Shown: piece by piece, positions 1 to 8,274 of the stretch | Layout: each line of letters opens with the position of its first letter | Numbering within the stretch: the first letter of the stretch is position 1 | Assembly (NCBI GenBank): GCA_005223185.1 | Contig: NJBN01000002.1 | Coordinates: forward strand, 62,001 to 126,000 | DNA length: 64,000 nucleotides | From: a candidate division LCP-89 bacterium B3_LCP | GTDB lineage: Bacteria > Electryoneota > B3-LCP | Direction: 5' to 3' | Notes under the pieces: generated by a model | The model's database searches: none | What the model was told of the DNA's origin: nothing | What the model saw: the letters and a program-made list of their open reading frames with translations, nothing else | Program-made: the position numbers and the translations under genes

Positions 1-123
1 ATGCAGGGCAATACAATATACACATAAACAACACACACTTACCTTCAGGAATTTACCTCACAAAACTGACTTCACCTGTAGGCAGCCATGTCGCCAAGAT
101 GGTTGTGGTGCGGTAAAAGAAAA

Positions 124-170
124 AATCTGAACCGCTGATTACACGGATTTCACAGATTAACAGGGATGAC
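124..170 (+). repeat. Dispersed intergenic repeat, copy A ('AATCTGAACCGCTGATTACACGGATTTCACAGATTAACAGGGATGAC')
   Basis: A diverged copy lies in inverted orientation at about 5641-5670; 22 of 26 aligned bases match by eye. Confidence 0.6.
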
Positions 171-190
171 AGACTGGCTAGGGCATTTGT

Positions 191-257
191 CATTCCGGGC
201 GAAGACCCGATGCGTAGCACTCTCCATAGGAGTCCTATGGACCTACGGAGAATCCAG
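191..257. repeat. Palindromic intergenic repeat ('cattccgggcgaagacccg...tccataggagtcctatgga...gaatccag')
   Basis: Perfect hairpin TCCATAGGA(223-231)-G-TCCTATGGA(233-241). The 13-mer CTCCATAGGAGTC recurs at 23011-23023. Confidence 0.55.
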
Positions 258-286
258 TGATTATTCCAAATTGTCACTCCGTTGTC

Positions 287-502
287 GCACCAGAATGAAT
301 TTCTGGTGCTCAGTATCTTAACTACAAAGTCGTTGAAACGACTAAAATACTTCAGACTGCGGTATTGGCTTTCCCGTAGGGATTCTTATGGAACAGCCAA
401 TTTGTACTACAAAATTGAGCACCGGAACTTCAGTCCGGTATGGAACGGTAGCTGTTGGGTTGTCCCGTAGGGACGGCTACGCCGCGCTACGCTTAACCCA
501 AC
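287..502. repeat. Array of five consecutive hairpins in intergenic DNA
   Basis: Arms: GCACCAGAA/TTCTGGTGC (287-309); AGTCGTT/AACGACT (328-343); TTGGCT/AGCCAA (365-400); ACCGGA/TCCGGT (421-439); GTTGGGTT/AACCCAAC (454-502), the last enclosing GTCCCGTAGGGAC (462-474). Confidence 0.6.
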
Positions 503-578
503 CTACAATTTACAAACTCCCAATTTATCCTTCATCCTTATATCCTTTCATTTAAATTCCCCCTGAAAAAAAATGCAC

Positions 579-607
579 TTGACTTTCCGGTAAAACATCA
601 TTATATT
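579..607 (+). promoter_or_regulatory. Putative sigma70-type promoter for the secreted-protein gene
   Basis: TTGACT (579-584), 17-nt spacer, TATATT (602-607); about 60 nt upstream of the ATG at 667. Confidence 0.5.
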
Positions 608-666
608 ATAAATTAGGTCTATCCGCAAAGTAGTTCGCTCGTCTGTAGTACCAATGTGGAGGAGTC

Positions 667-3021
667 ATGAGACGCCTGACATTCCTGGTGGCTTGCATTG
701 CTCTGATCCCCTTCCTGCTTTTTGCCGCCCAATCAACTCACAAAATTCCGGTTGAAAACTATCCCGTAACAACCGGTGATGTAACTGTAATCGCACCCAC
801 CAGTTTTCCGCCCTACCCAATCCCCGACAATCTGGACACGGTCGGTATAGTCGAAACCATCGGCACCACCTGGTATGAAAACCAGTGCCTGGGCGCTGCC
901 GGACGCCGGATCAACCGTACGGAAGACGGCTACACTCATTTCGTCTGGGCTAATGGGGAGAATTTCGGGTCGTCACATCGAGTTTACTATAATTATGTCG
1001 ATCCCTCTGGAAACCAGGCTTGGCCCGGGACCGGTTATCCGCTTGTATCGGAACAATCAGGTTCACCGACTCTTGATGTAAGTGATGATGGTGGTTTGTT
1101 CGCCGCCATGAATTACTACAGTCAGTTCTACGGAATGTATCACACTGCTGTTACCTATCCATCTCCATGGCAACCTATTCCCAGCCAACCACCTCTGGCA
1201 AATGGAGAGCCGGTACTCTGGCCCAAGATCAGGTTAGATCGAAATGGAGGTATACATTTGATTGCCAGTACCAATACCTCGATGCCCGGCGATCCTCATC
1301 ACGATTATTACATTTCAGGGACTTATAATCCGGTCACATACACAATCAACTGGGATCCTTCCTGGACGCCGATGGATTGGACCATGACTGTAGCGTCCGA
1401 TATTGCTGCATCCAGCGTTTCCGACCGGATGGCATACGGATGGACTTACTGCCGCGATCAGGGATTTCCTTTTTACGGCGATTTCAGCCAGCGCAACAAT
1501 GACATTTACATATTGATCGATGAAGACGGCAGTAATCCCGATTATAACGAAGCTTTCAATCTGACCAATTTCTTCTATCCGGATTATGGCTGGTTGCCGG
1601 ATACGCTCTTAGCCAACATGGATACCCTGCGGGCTTACACGGACGTCTCCCTCTTCTTCGACCAGAATGATTTTCTCCATGTGGTTTTCACCACACCGGC
1701 GTATTTTCAGTTGCAGGGAACTACCTACTGGCACGCATCCATAATCTGGCACTGGTCAGAACAGACGGAGCAGTTTTCAACAATTCACAACGCCTTCGAT
1801 GATTATTGGTGGAATTTCGTTGACTGCGGAGCCTGGAATGTCAAGGCGCAACGGGGTCAGTTAGGGCAGGATCCCAGCACCGGTTATCTTTACTGCGCTT
1901 ATCAGGTGTACGACTGCGACCCGATGGCAATCAGCGCGGGTGGGTATCCTTCCGGCGAAATCTATATGTCCGTATCGACCGATGGTGGCAACAACTGGGC
2001 GGTGGGGACGAACGTAACCGAAACAGTAACGCCCAATAATGCAGCTCCCGGTGCATGTTTATCAGAAATCTGTCCCACTATCGCTGAATTTATGGGTGAT
2101 GGCCGACCGGGACAGTGCCATTTAATGTATATAATGGACTTCGACGCCGGGAATGTGGTCCAGGGTGAAGGCACCTGGACGTTGAACAACGTGAGTTATC
2201 ATCAAGTACCTGTTGATTCCATCCCGACGGTGCCTCTGTTGCCGCAATGGCCCTATCCGGGAGGGATTTCTTTACATGTGTTTGCCTGGCACAATTTTTA
2301 CATCGAACTCGCCCCATTGAGTATGACTTCTTTCCCCTCCACTGGAGGTATATTAGAATATAACATTGAAGGTGGAAATAACGGCTTTTTTCCGGACGTG
2401 GATATCAAAGTTGAGGTCATGATCCCTGGCGGTGAAATAATCCCGGTAATGGGTCCCATATATAATTTCCCCATGCATCCAGGCTGGTCAGTCAGTCGCA
2501 ACAGAGAATTGCTCATACCAGCAGGTGCGCCTGAAGGAAATTACGTTTTGTACGCCTGTATAGGTCAGGACAATACCATTTTCCCCTGGACCATTTACGC
2601 TGTCGATCATTTATACTTCAGCAAAGAGGGAGCTGAAGGGACATGGTCAAGTCCCTGGTTTGCAGATAGCGGGGAATCATTTGAGGAACTGCTGACCGCC
2701 GATCCGCCGGATTCTCCAGCCAGGTTCCAAGTATATCAAAACTATCCCAATCCTTTCAACCCGACGACAGTTATCAGTTTCAATCTGCCAGTTGCAAGTT
2801 TGGTGAAGTTGGAGGTGTTTGATATAAATGGGCGCAATGTAGGGGCGAGGCATGCCTCGCCCTCGGGTCGGCACAAGACCGACCCCTACGCGAATGGGTA
2901 CTATCCCTCCGGTACCCACCAGATTACCTTTGATGGATCGGGGTTGGCGTCGGGGATATATATCTACCGTTTGAACGCAGGAGATTTCACGACATCAGGT
3001 AAAATGATATTGGTGAAATGA
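667..3021 (+). CDS. Secreted protein of unknown function with C-terminal T9SS type A-like sorting domain
   Basis: Signal peptide (MRRLTFLVACIALIPFLLFAA); C-terminal 'YQNYPNPFNPTTVISFNLP...GIYIYRLNAGDFTTSGKMILVK'; SD-like 'ggagg' before the ATG. Confidence 0.85.
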   Translation: MRRLTFLVACIALIPFLLFAAQSTHKIPVENYPVTTGDVTVIAPTSFPPYPIPDNLDTVGIVETIGTTWYENQCLGAAGRRINRTEDGYTHFVWANGENFGSSHRVYYNYVDPSGNQAWPGTGYPLVSEQSGSPTLDVSDDGGLFAAMNYYSQFYGMYHTAVTYPSPWQPIPSQPPLANGEPVLWPKIRLDRNGGIHLIASTNTSMPGDPHHDYYISGTYNPVTYTINWDPSWTPMDWTMTVASDIAASSVSDRMAYGWTYCRDQGFPFYGDFSQRNNDIYILIDEDGSNPDYNEAFNLTNFFYPDYGWLPDTLLANMDTLRAYTDVSLFFDQNDFLHVVFTTPAYFQLQGTTYWHASIIWHWSEQTEQFSTIHNAFDDYWWNFVDCGAWNVKAQRGQLGQDPSTGYLYCAYQVYDCDPMAISAGGYPSGEIYMSVSTDGGNNWAVGTNVTETVTPNNAAPGACLSEICPTIAEFMGDGRPGQCHLMYIMDFDAGNVVQGEGTWTLNNVSYHQVPVDSIPTVPLLPQWPYPGGISLHVFAWHNFYIELAPLSMTSFPSTGGILEYNIEGGNNGFFPDVDIKVEVMIPGGEIIPVMGPIYNFPMHPGWSVSRNRELLIPAGAPEGNYVLYACIGQDNTIFPWTIYAVDHLYFSKEGAEGTWSSPWFADSGESFEELLTADPPDSPARFQVYQNYPNPFNPTTVISFNLPVASLVKLEVFDINGRNVGARHASPSGRHKTDPYANGYYPSGTHQITFDGSGLASGIYIYRLNAGDFTTSGKMILVK
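2839..2889 (+). repeat. Nested palindromic element inside the CDS, cloverleaf-like
   Basis: Outer arms GTAGGGG(2839-2845)/CCCCTAC(2883-2889). Inner perfect 20-bp palindrome GGGCGAGGCATGCCTCGCCC (2843-2862) and hairpin GGGTCGG(2865-2871)/CCGACCC(2879-2885). Confidence 0.8.
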
Positions 3022-3024
3022 ACA

Positions 3025-3094
3025 GGGGAGGACAGACATTCTTGTCTGTCTGGTAATTATCGAATGGTGTCAGAGAGGAATGTCTAACCTCCCC
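3025..3094. repeat. Hairpin element downstream of the stop codon
   Basis: Outer GGGGAGG(3025-3031)/CCTCCCC(3088-3094); inner GACAGACA(3031-3038)/TGTCTGTC(3043-3050). A related element follows the paralog at 5492-5586. Confidence 0.55.
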
Positions 3095-3109
3095 CAAACG
3101 TGTTAAATG

Positions 3110-3154
3110 TTGCGTCAGGTCTTGGACGCCGAAGGCGGGTGTGACCTGACGCAA
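3110..3154. repeat. Long hairpin between the paralogous genes
   Basis: Perfect 12-bp arms TTGCGTCAGGTC(3110-3121)/GACCTGACGCAA(3143-3154), inner CGCC-GAA-GGCG. Confidence 0.75.
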
Positions 3155-3175
3155 GTTAACAAAACAGGAGGAATC

Positions 3176-5488
3176 ATGAAACATCTGATTATTTCCTTAA
3201 CCTTAATGACCCTGATCCCGGTATTCTCCTTCGCATCGACGAAACCACTAAAAACCCCGATGGTAAACTACCCGGTCATGACAGGAAATGAAGTGTACCC
3301 GGGATCACCGAAGTCCACACCGCCTCTACTTTTAGATAATCTCGACGTCATTGGAGAGATCGATACAATCGGTACCACTTGGGTCAAAATTCAGCACAAT
3401 GGTACCATAGGTCGAATGATTGAGAGAAGCACCGACGGCTACACGGATTTCGTCTGGATGAACGGTTTGGACTATGGTGTCATCAACCGCCACATTTACT
3501 ATAACTTCATCGACCCCCTTGGCGTCCAGGCTTGGCCCGGTGGTTATCCGGTGGAGTCTTCCCAACGTGCCGGTTATACTACCATGGATGTTGATTTTAA
3601 TGGAATAGCCTTTCCTGCTTTCCATTGGACAAATACTCCGGGTGGTGATTTCTGGACAGCGGTAGCAACAGATTTCTTTGCGCATACAGGTACGTTCATC
3701 ACCTATGAGACGCTACCATATGCTGGAGTGGATAAAATCATCTGGCCAAAGGTTCAATTCGATAGAAACCAGGTACTGCAAATAGTGTCTACAGAAAATC
3801 CGGGAGGTTTTGAATCCTATAGACATTTCTATACGACTGGAACCTACAATCCCTTGACTTACAGCATAGTTTATGAACCTTGGGAAGAGATGACCTGGAC
3901 CATGACCATAGCCGGCGATGTGGCGGCTTCGGACATCTCAGACCGCGTCGCTTACGGATGGACCTACTGCCGAGATGACGGTTTCCCTGCGCCTGGCGGA
4001 GATTACAGCCAGTACAATAACGATATCCACATTCTAATAGATGATGATGGATTGGATCCTGATTGGAGCCAGGCTGTTAACTTAACGGATTTCATTCCCC
4101 CCATACCTTTTTGGCCACCCTTTACACAAAATGGGGACACATTACGAGCTTACACTGATATGTCCCTGTTCTTCGACCAGGATGATTACCTTCACGTTGC
4201 TTTCACCACGCCTTCCTATTTCGAAATTCAGGGTATAATGTATTGGCACGCATCCATAATCTGGCACTGGACCGAACAATATCCCGATGAGTTCGTCATG
4301 ATCCATAACGCATTCGATGACTTCTGGTGGAATACAGTTGACTGCGGCACCTGGAATGTGAAGGCGCAGAGACCTTCATTGGCGCAGGATCCCAGTACGG
4401 GTTACCTCTATTGTTCCTATCAGGTCTTCGACTGCGATACTAATGCTATCAGCGCTGGAGATCTTCCCTCGGGAGAAGTTTTCGTTTCGGTTTCCACCGA
4501 CGGTGGAATGAACTGGGCTCTGGGTACTAATATCACCCAAACTGTCACACCTGATAACGGAGCGCCTGGAAGCTGTTTCAACGAAATATGCCCCAATATG
4601 GCTAAGCTTGTAGACGGCACCTGTCACATCATGTATGTGATGGATCACGATGCCGCCGATCCATACCGTTGAGCTACTCCAACGATAGGTGAGATCATCT
4701 ATCACAAAGTACCGGTTGACCTGATTCCCCAAACGCCTTTGGTTCAGCAGAATGTGCCCTTTCATGTGGATTATCCTCCCTTTGGGCCCTTTATAGCTGT
4801 TAATTCAATGGGAACCACTATTTTTTCTAATGAAGACGATACGCTGCTTTACAACATAGTTGGTTGGAACGATCAGCCCCGCATGGTAACTGTGGACATA
4901 TGGGCTGATGTGACGCTGCCTGATGGCAGTATCAGAGGTCCAATTTTCACTCCAGTTTATGATTTCGTGATGTATTCGTGCTATTTGGATACAAGCTGGT
5001 CCATTATCCGTAATCGCGATTTGTGCATCCCCGGATTCGCTCCTGAGGGTACATACCTTCTCAATGTCTATATAGGTGAATATGATCCGATAAATCCTAC
5101 CATAGAGGCTCTGAACCATCTCTATTTCTACAAAAATGAATCAACAGGAGGTGGTGGTGACCTATGGTTGGGCGGCGTTGACCTGTTGTCCGTTGAAGAT
5201 AATTCATTGACCACACCTGTTTTATATTCAAACTACCCCAATCCTTTCAACCCAACGACAGTTATCAGTTTCGATTTGCCAGTTGCGAGTCTGGTGAAGT
5301 TGGAGGTGTTTGATGTAAATGGGCGTAATGTTAACATGTCGGGGTCAGGGACGACCCCGACTACGGAATTCGGCGTTGGCACCCACCAGATTACTTTTGA
5401 TGGGTCGGGATTGGCGTCGGGGATATATATCTATCGTATAAGTGCTGGGGAGGTTTCGGTGACGGGTAAGATGGTGCTGATGAAATAA
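3176..5488 (+). pseudogene. Paralog of the 667-3021 protein, interrupted by an in-frame TGA at 4670-4672
   Basis: ORFs 3107-4672 and 4739-5488 share a frame and both align to the upstream paralog across the stop ('...DADPYR*ATPTIGEIIYHKVPVD...'). The likely start is ATG 3176 (signal peptide MKHLIISLTLMTLIPVFSFAS, 'aggaggaatc' upstream) rather than 3107. Confidence 0.75.
5338..5361 (+). repeat. Palindromic element inside the sorting domain of the second paralog
   Basis: GTCGGGGTC(5338-5346)-AGGGAC-GACCCCGAC(5353-5361). It sits at the same codon position as the 2839-2889 element. Confidence 0.75.
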
Positions 5489-5491
5489 CCT

Positions 5492-5586
5492 GGGGAGGAT
5501 AGGCGCCACTAAAGGGGCTTACGCCTATTCTTGCCCGTCGGATAACAATACCACAGAGGTGTCGGACAGGAATGTCCAATCTCCCC
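5492..5586. repeat. Hairpin element downstream of the second paralog
   Basis: GGGGAG/CTCCCC outer arms; inner TAGGCG/CGCCTA and GGACA/TGTCC. Organised like 3025-3094. Confidence 0.5.
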
Positions 5587-5638
5587 CTACTATGTAGAGG
5601 AGACTAAGTTCATCAGCCGGTGGACACCGTCCACTAAC

Positions 5639-5670
5639 TAATCTGCGTAATCAACGGTTCAGGTTCTTCC
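5639..5670 (-). repeat. Dispersed intergenic repeat, copy B (inverted relative to 124-170)
   Basis: Reverse complement reads 'GGAAGAACCTGAACCGTTGATTACGCAGATT'. Confidence 0.6.
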
Positions 5671-5728
5671 TTCCGCAATATCATAATTATCTCCCTAAAT
5701 ATCCCAAAGTAAATACTCCATTTTCGGG

Positions 5729-5758
5729 TTGACTTTTCCATGAATTATTTCGTATCTT
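5729..5758 (+). promoter_or_regulatory. Putative sigma70-type promoter
   Basis: TTGACT (5729-5734), 18-nt spacer, TATCTT (5753-5758). Confidence 0.45.
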
Positions 5759-5977
5759 ATTTGTTCAAACTCAAATCCAACCATTTGGGCTTGAGTAGAA
5801 GATAAATGGTTTTATTGTCTAAATACGGTACAGATTTGTTTGATTTAATTGATCTTTAAGGGTGTTAAATGCAAGCTGCTTCAATCTTACGCTGGAAAAA
5901 TTTGAAATTATCCTGGAATCAAGTTAACATACAGTGCCTCTTAGTTTTGTCGATTCTCGAGGCGAAAGAGTTGTGAT

Positions 5978-6009
5978 AAGTGCACGATAGCAATCGGTGC
6001 ACTTTTTTA
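5978..6009 (+). terminator. Rho-independent terminator or attenuator
   Basis: AGTGCAC-GAT-AGCA-ATC-G-GTGCACT stem followed by TTTTTT, upstream of the nif3-like start at 6050. Confidence 0.65.
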
Positions 6010-6049
6010 ACGCCCATTTTGATATCACTATGGTTCAAAAGGAAAGTCA

Positions 6050-7153
6050 TTGCGCATTCAGGACGTTATAGATTTTATCGAAAGATGGTGCCACCCGGGT
6101 GCAGCGCTGGAATATGACAATCCCGGTCTGCAGGTCGGTGATGCCAGCGCTAACTTGAAGAATATCCTGGTTACTCTGGATGTAACCGACCGCATCATTG
6201 AAGAAGCCGTTGAAAACCAGGTTAATCTCATACTCTCGCATCATCCTCTAATTTTTGAACCGTTGTCTCAACTGAACGTGAAAACGGGTCTGGGAAGACA
6301 GATCTCTGAATTGGTAAAAAACGATATCGCCGTTTACGCGGCTCATACCAATTTAGATGCCGCCAAGGACGGCGTTTCCATCATGTTGGCGAAACTCTTA
6401 GGAGTTGAAGACCCAACTTTCCTGACTCCGCCCGAGGGTGCCTGGATGAAGAAACTGGCGGTTTTCGTCCCGCCGACTGATGTTGAGGCTGTCCGCAGCG
6501 CCATGGCTGAAGTGGGCGCCGGTATGATTGGCGATTACTCTCACTGTTCCTTTAATATCCCCGGTGAAGGTACTTTCCTGGGTGGAGATTCTTCTTCACC
6601 AGCGGTCGGGAAAAAAGGCGCTCTTCAAAGCGTAGAAGAGATAAGGTTGGAAATGCTCCTGCCGGGCTGGTGCACGGACAGAGTGATAGCCGCCATGAAG
6701 AAGGCACATCCCTATGAAGAGGTTGCCTACGATCTTTATTCTTTGGATAATCACGATGTGAATTTCGGTTTTGGTGCTATCGGGAACCTAACACAGCCCG
6801 TACCACTTAAAGAACTACTGGAACAAATTCGGAAAAAACTCGGCGTAAAGATGTTGCGCGTGATGGAAGGTCCTGCTGAGAAGGTGACCCAACTGGCTGT
6901 TTGCGGTGGTTCCGGTGGACAATTAATTAAGAATGCCTGGTTGCGAGGTGCAGAAGTTTTCCTTACAGGCGAGATGAAGTACCATACGTTCTTAGAATAT
7001 GAAGACCGGTTGACGGTTGTAGTCGCTGGACATTACGCTACCGAACGGATTATCCTGCCGATCTGGGTAGAAAAGCTGCAAAAATGGCTGGCAGATGAAC
7101 CGGTTTCCGTAATAGAAACAAAAATGTTGACGAATCCTGTTAAATATATCTAA
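6050..7153 (+). CDS. Nif3-like dinuclear metal centre hexameric protein
   Basis: 'GLQVGD', 'LILSHHPLIF', 'AHTNLDAAKDGVS', 'TGEMKYH', 'GHYATE' motifs; TTG start. Confidence 0.9.
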   Translation: MRIQDVIDFIERWCHPGAALEYDNPGLQVGDASANLKNILVTLDVTDRIIEEAVENQVNLILSHHPLIFEPLSQLNVKTGLGRQISELVKNDIAVYAAHTNLDAAKDGVSIMLAKLLGVEDPTFLTPPEGAWMKKLAVFVPPTDVEAVRSAMAEVGAGMIGDYSHCSFNIPGEGTFLGGDSSSPAVGKKGALQSVEEIRLEMLLPGWCTDRVIAAMKKAHPYEEVAYDLYSLDNHDVNFGFGAIGNLTQPVPLKELLEQIRKKLGVKMLRVMEGPAEKVTQLAVCGGSGGQLIKNAWLRGAEVFLTGEMKYHTFLEYEDRLTVVVAGHYATERIILPIWVEKLQKWLADEPVSVIETKMLTNPVKYI

Positions 7154-7175
7154 ATAAAAGGTAAGGGAGGCGGAC

Positions 7176-7895
7176 TTGAGGACGCAGCTTGAACAATTAA
7201 TTCAGTTGCAGGATATTGACAATGAGCTTTTGGAGCTGCAACAGGAACGCGGCAATCTACCGGAAACTGTTGAGCGTCTCAGGGCCGAAATAGAAGAGAC
7301 CACTCACCTGCTGGATCTAAAACAAAAAGAGCAATTAAATGCAGGCAAGGAACGGCGGCGCATTGAAAACGAAGTCGAACTGGCTAAGGTTAGTTTGAAG
7401 AAATATCAGGATCAGCTTTTCAAGGTAACGAGTAACCGGGAATATGATGCCATCACCACCGAGATTGAATCGGCTAAGGCGGTAGTCAGTAATGGTGAAT
7501 CCCGCATTATTGAACTCTTGGGTCAGGAAGAAGAACTGGTTCAGACATGCGAGGAACTTGAGAAGAATCTCGAAGAAATCAAGTCAGATTTCGATGTGAG
7601 GGATGCTGAACTGCAGGAGAAAATAGCAGAAACATCGGACACCGAAGCGACTCTTAAGAAGAATCGCGTCAAAATTGTGGAACAACTGGCAAAACCGGTC
7701 TATGCTCATTATGAAAGAATCCATGTCGCCAAAGAAGACGGTATGGGAGTTGCCAGAGTTTACAACGGCGCTTGCGGAGGGTGTTTTGCCGCTATTCCAC
7801 CTCAGAAGCAGATGGAGGTAGCTTCCATGGAAGATTTCATTTTGTGTGAAACCTGTGGCCGCATCCTTGTCGATCCAAATAGCATGGAAATGTGA
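7176..7895 (+). CDS. Coiled-coil zinc-ribbon protein (DUF164/CdsZ-like)
   Basis: N-terminal coiled coil and C-terminal 'CGGCFAAIPPQK...ILCETCGRILV' zinc ribbon; TTG start. Confidence 0.85.
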   Translation: MRTQLEQLIQLQDIDNELLELQQERGNLPETVERLRAEIEETTHLLDLKQKEQLNAGKERRRIENEVELAKVSLKKYQDQLFKVTSNREYDAITTEIESAKAVVSNGESRIIELLGQEEELVQTCEELEKNLEEIKSDFDVRDAELQEKIAETSDTEATLKKNRVKIVEQLAKPVYAHYERIHVAKEDGMGVARVYNGACGGCFAAIPPQKQMEVASMEDFILCETCGRILVDPNSMEM

Positions 7896-7903
7896 TAATA
7901 TTA

Positions 7904-8242
7904 AGGAGGAGGCCAGGCGACCGCCTTCTGCTACATGCGGGGGGAGGAAAGTCCGAACACCACAGGACAGGACGCCCCTTTATGGGGGCGCCGCAAGGCG
8001 ACGGAAAGTGCCACAGAAAATATACCGCTCCGGTTATCCGGAGTAAGGGTGAAATGGTGAGGTAAGAGCTCACCGCTCAGGTGGTAACATCTGAGGCAGG
8101 GTAAACCCCGTCCGGTGCAAGACCAAATAAGCGAAAAATTCCGCTTGAGCGGAAGTGAAGCGGTCCGTTTCATTCGATTCGCGGGTAGGTCGCGTAGATA
8201 AATGGTCGTCCATGACAGAATTCGGCTTATCGGCCCCCTCCT
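7904..8242 (+). ncRNA. rnpB: RNase P RNA, bacterial A-type
   Basis: Conserved blocks 'GAGGAAAGTCCGAACACC', 'GGTAAGAGCTCACCG', 'GAGGCAGGGTAAACCCC', 'GGTGCAAGACCAAATA', 'ACAGAATTCGGCTTATCGG'; 5' GGAGG pairs with 3' CCTCC. Confidence 0.95.
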
Positions 8243-8274
8243 AAAAGGAAAGCTACTCTAAGGAGCAAAAATAA

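Noticed and set aside
53-470. ORFs 53-277 (-) and 282-470 (+)
   Set aside because: They translate repeat and hairpin DNA; no ribosome-binding site or domain was recognised.
287-502. CRISPR array
   Set aside because: The hairpins differ from one another and there is no regular direct-repeat/spacer pattern or cas gene.
3107-3175. N-terminal extension of ORF 3107-4672
   Set aside because: It translates the intergenic hairpin; the signal peptide and SD support ATG 3176.
4670-4720. Selenocysteine or recoded TGA in the second secreted paralog
   Set aside because: TGA is a normal stop in other genes here, the paralog has no Cys/Sec at this position, and no bacterial SECIS hairpin was evident downstream.
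7837-8173. Short ORFs on both strands (7846-8046 +, 7837-8073 -, 7931-8173 -)
   Set aside because: They overlap the strongly supported RNase P RNA gene and have no recognisable protein motifs.
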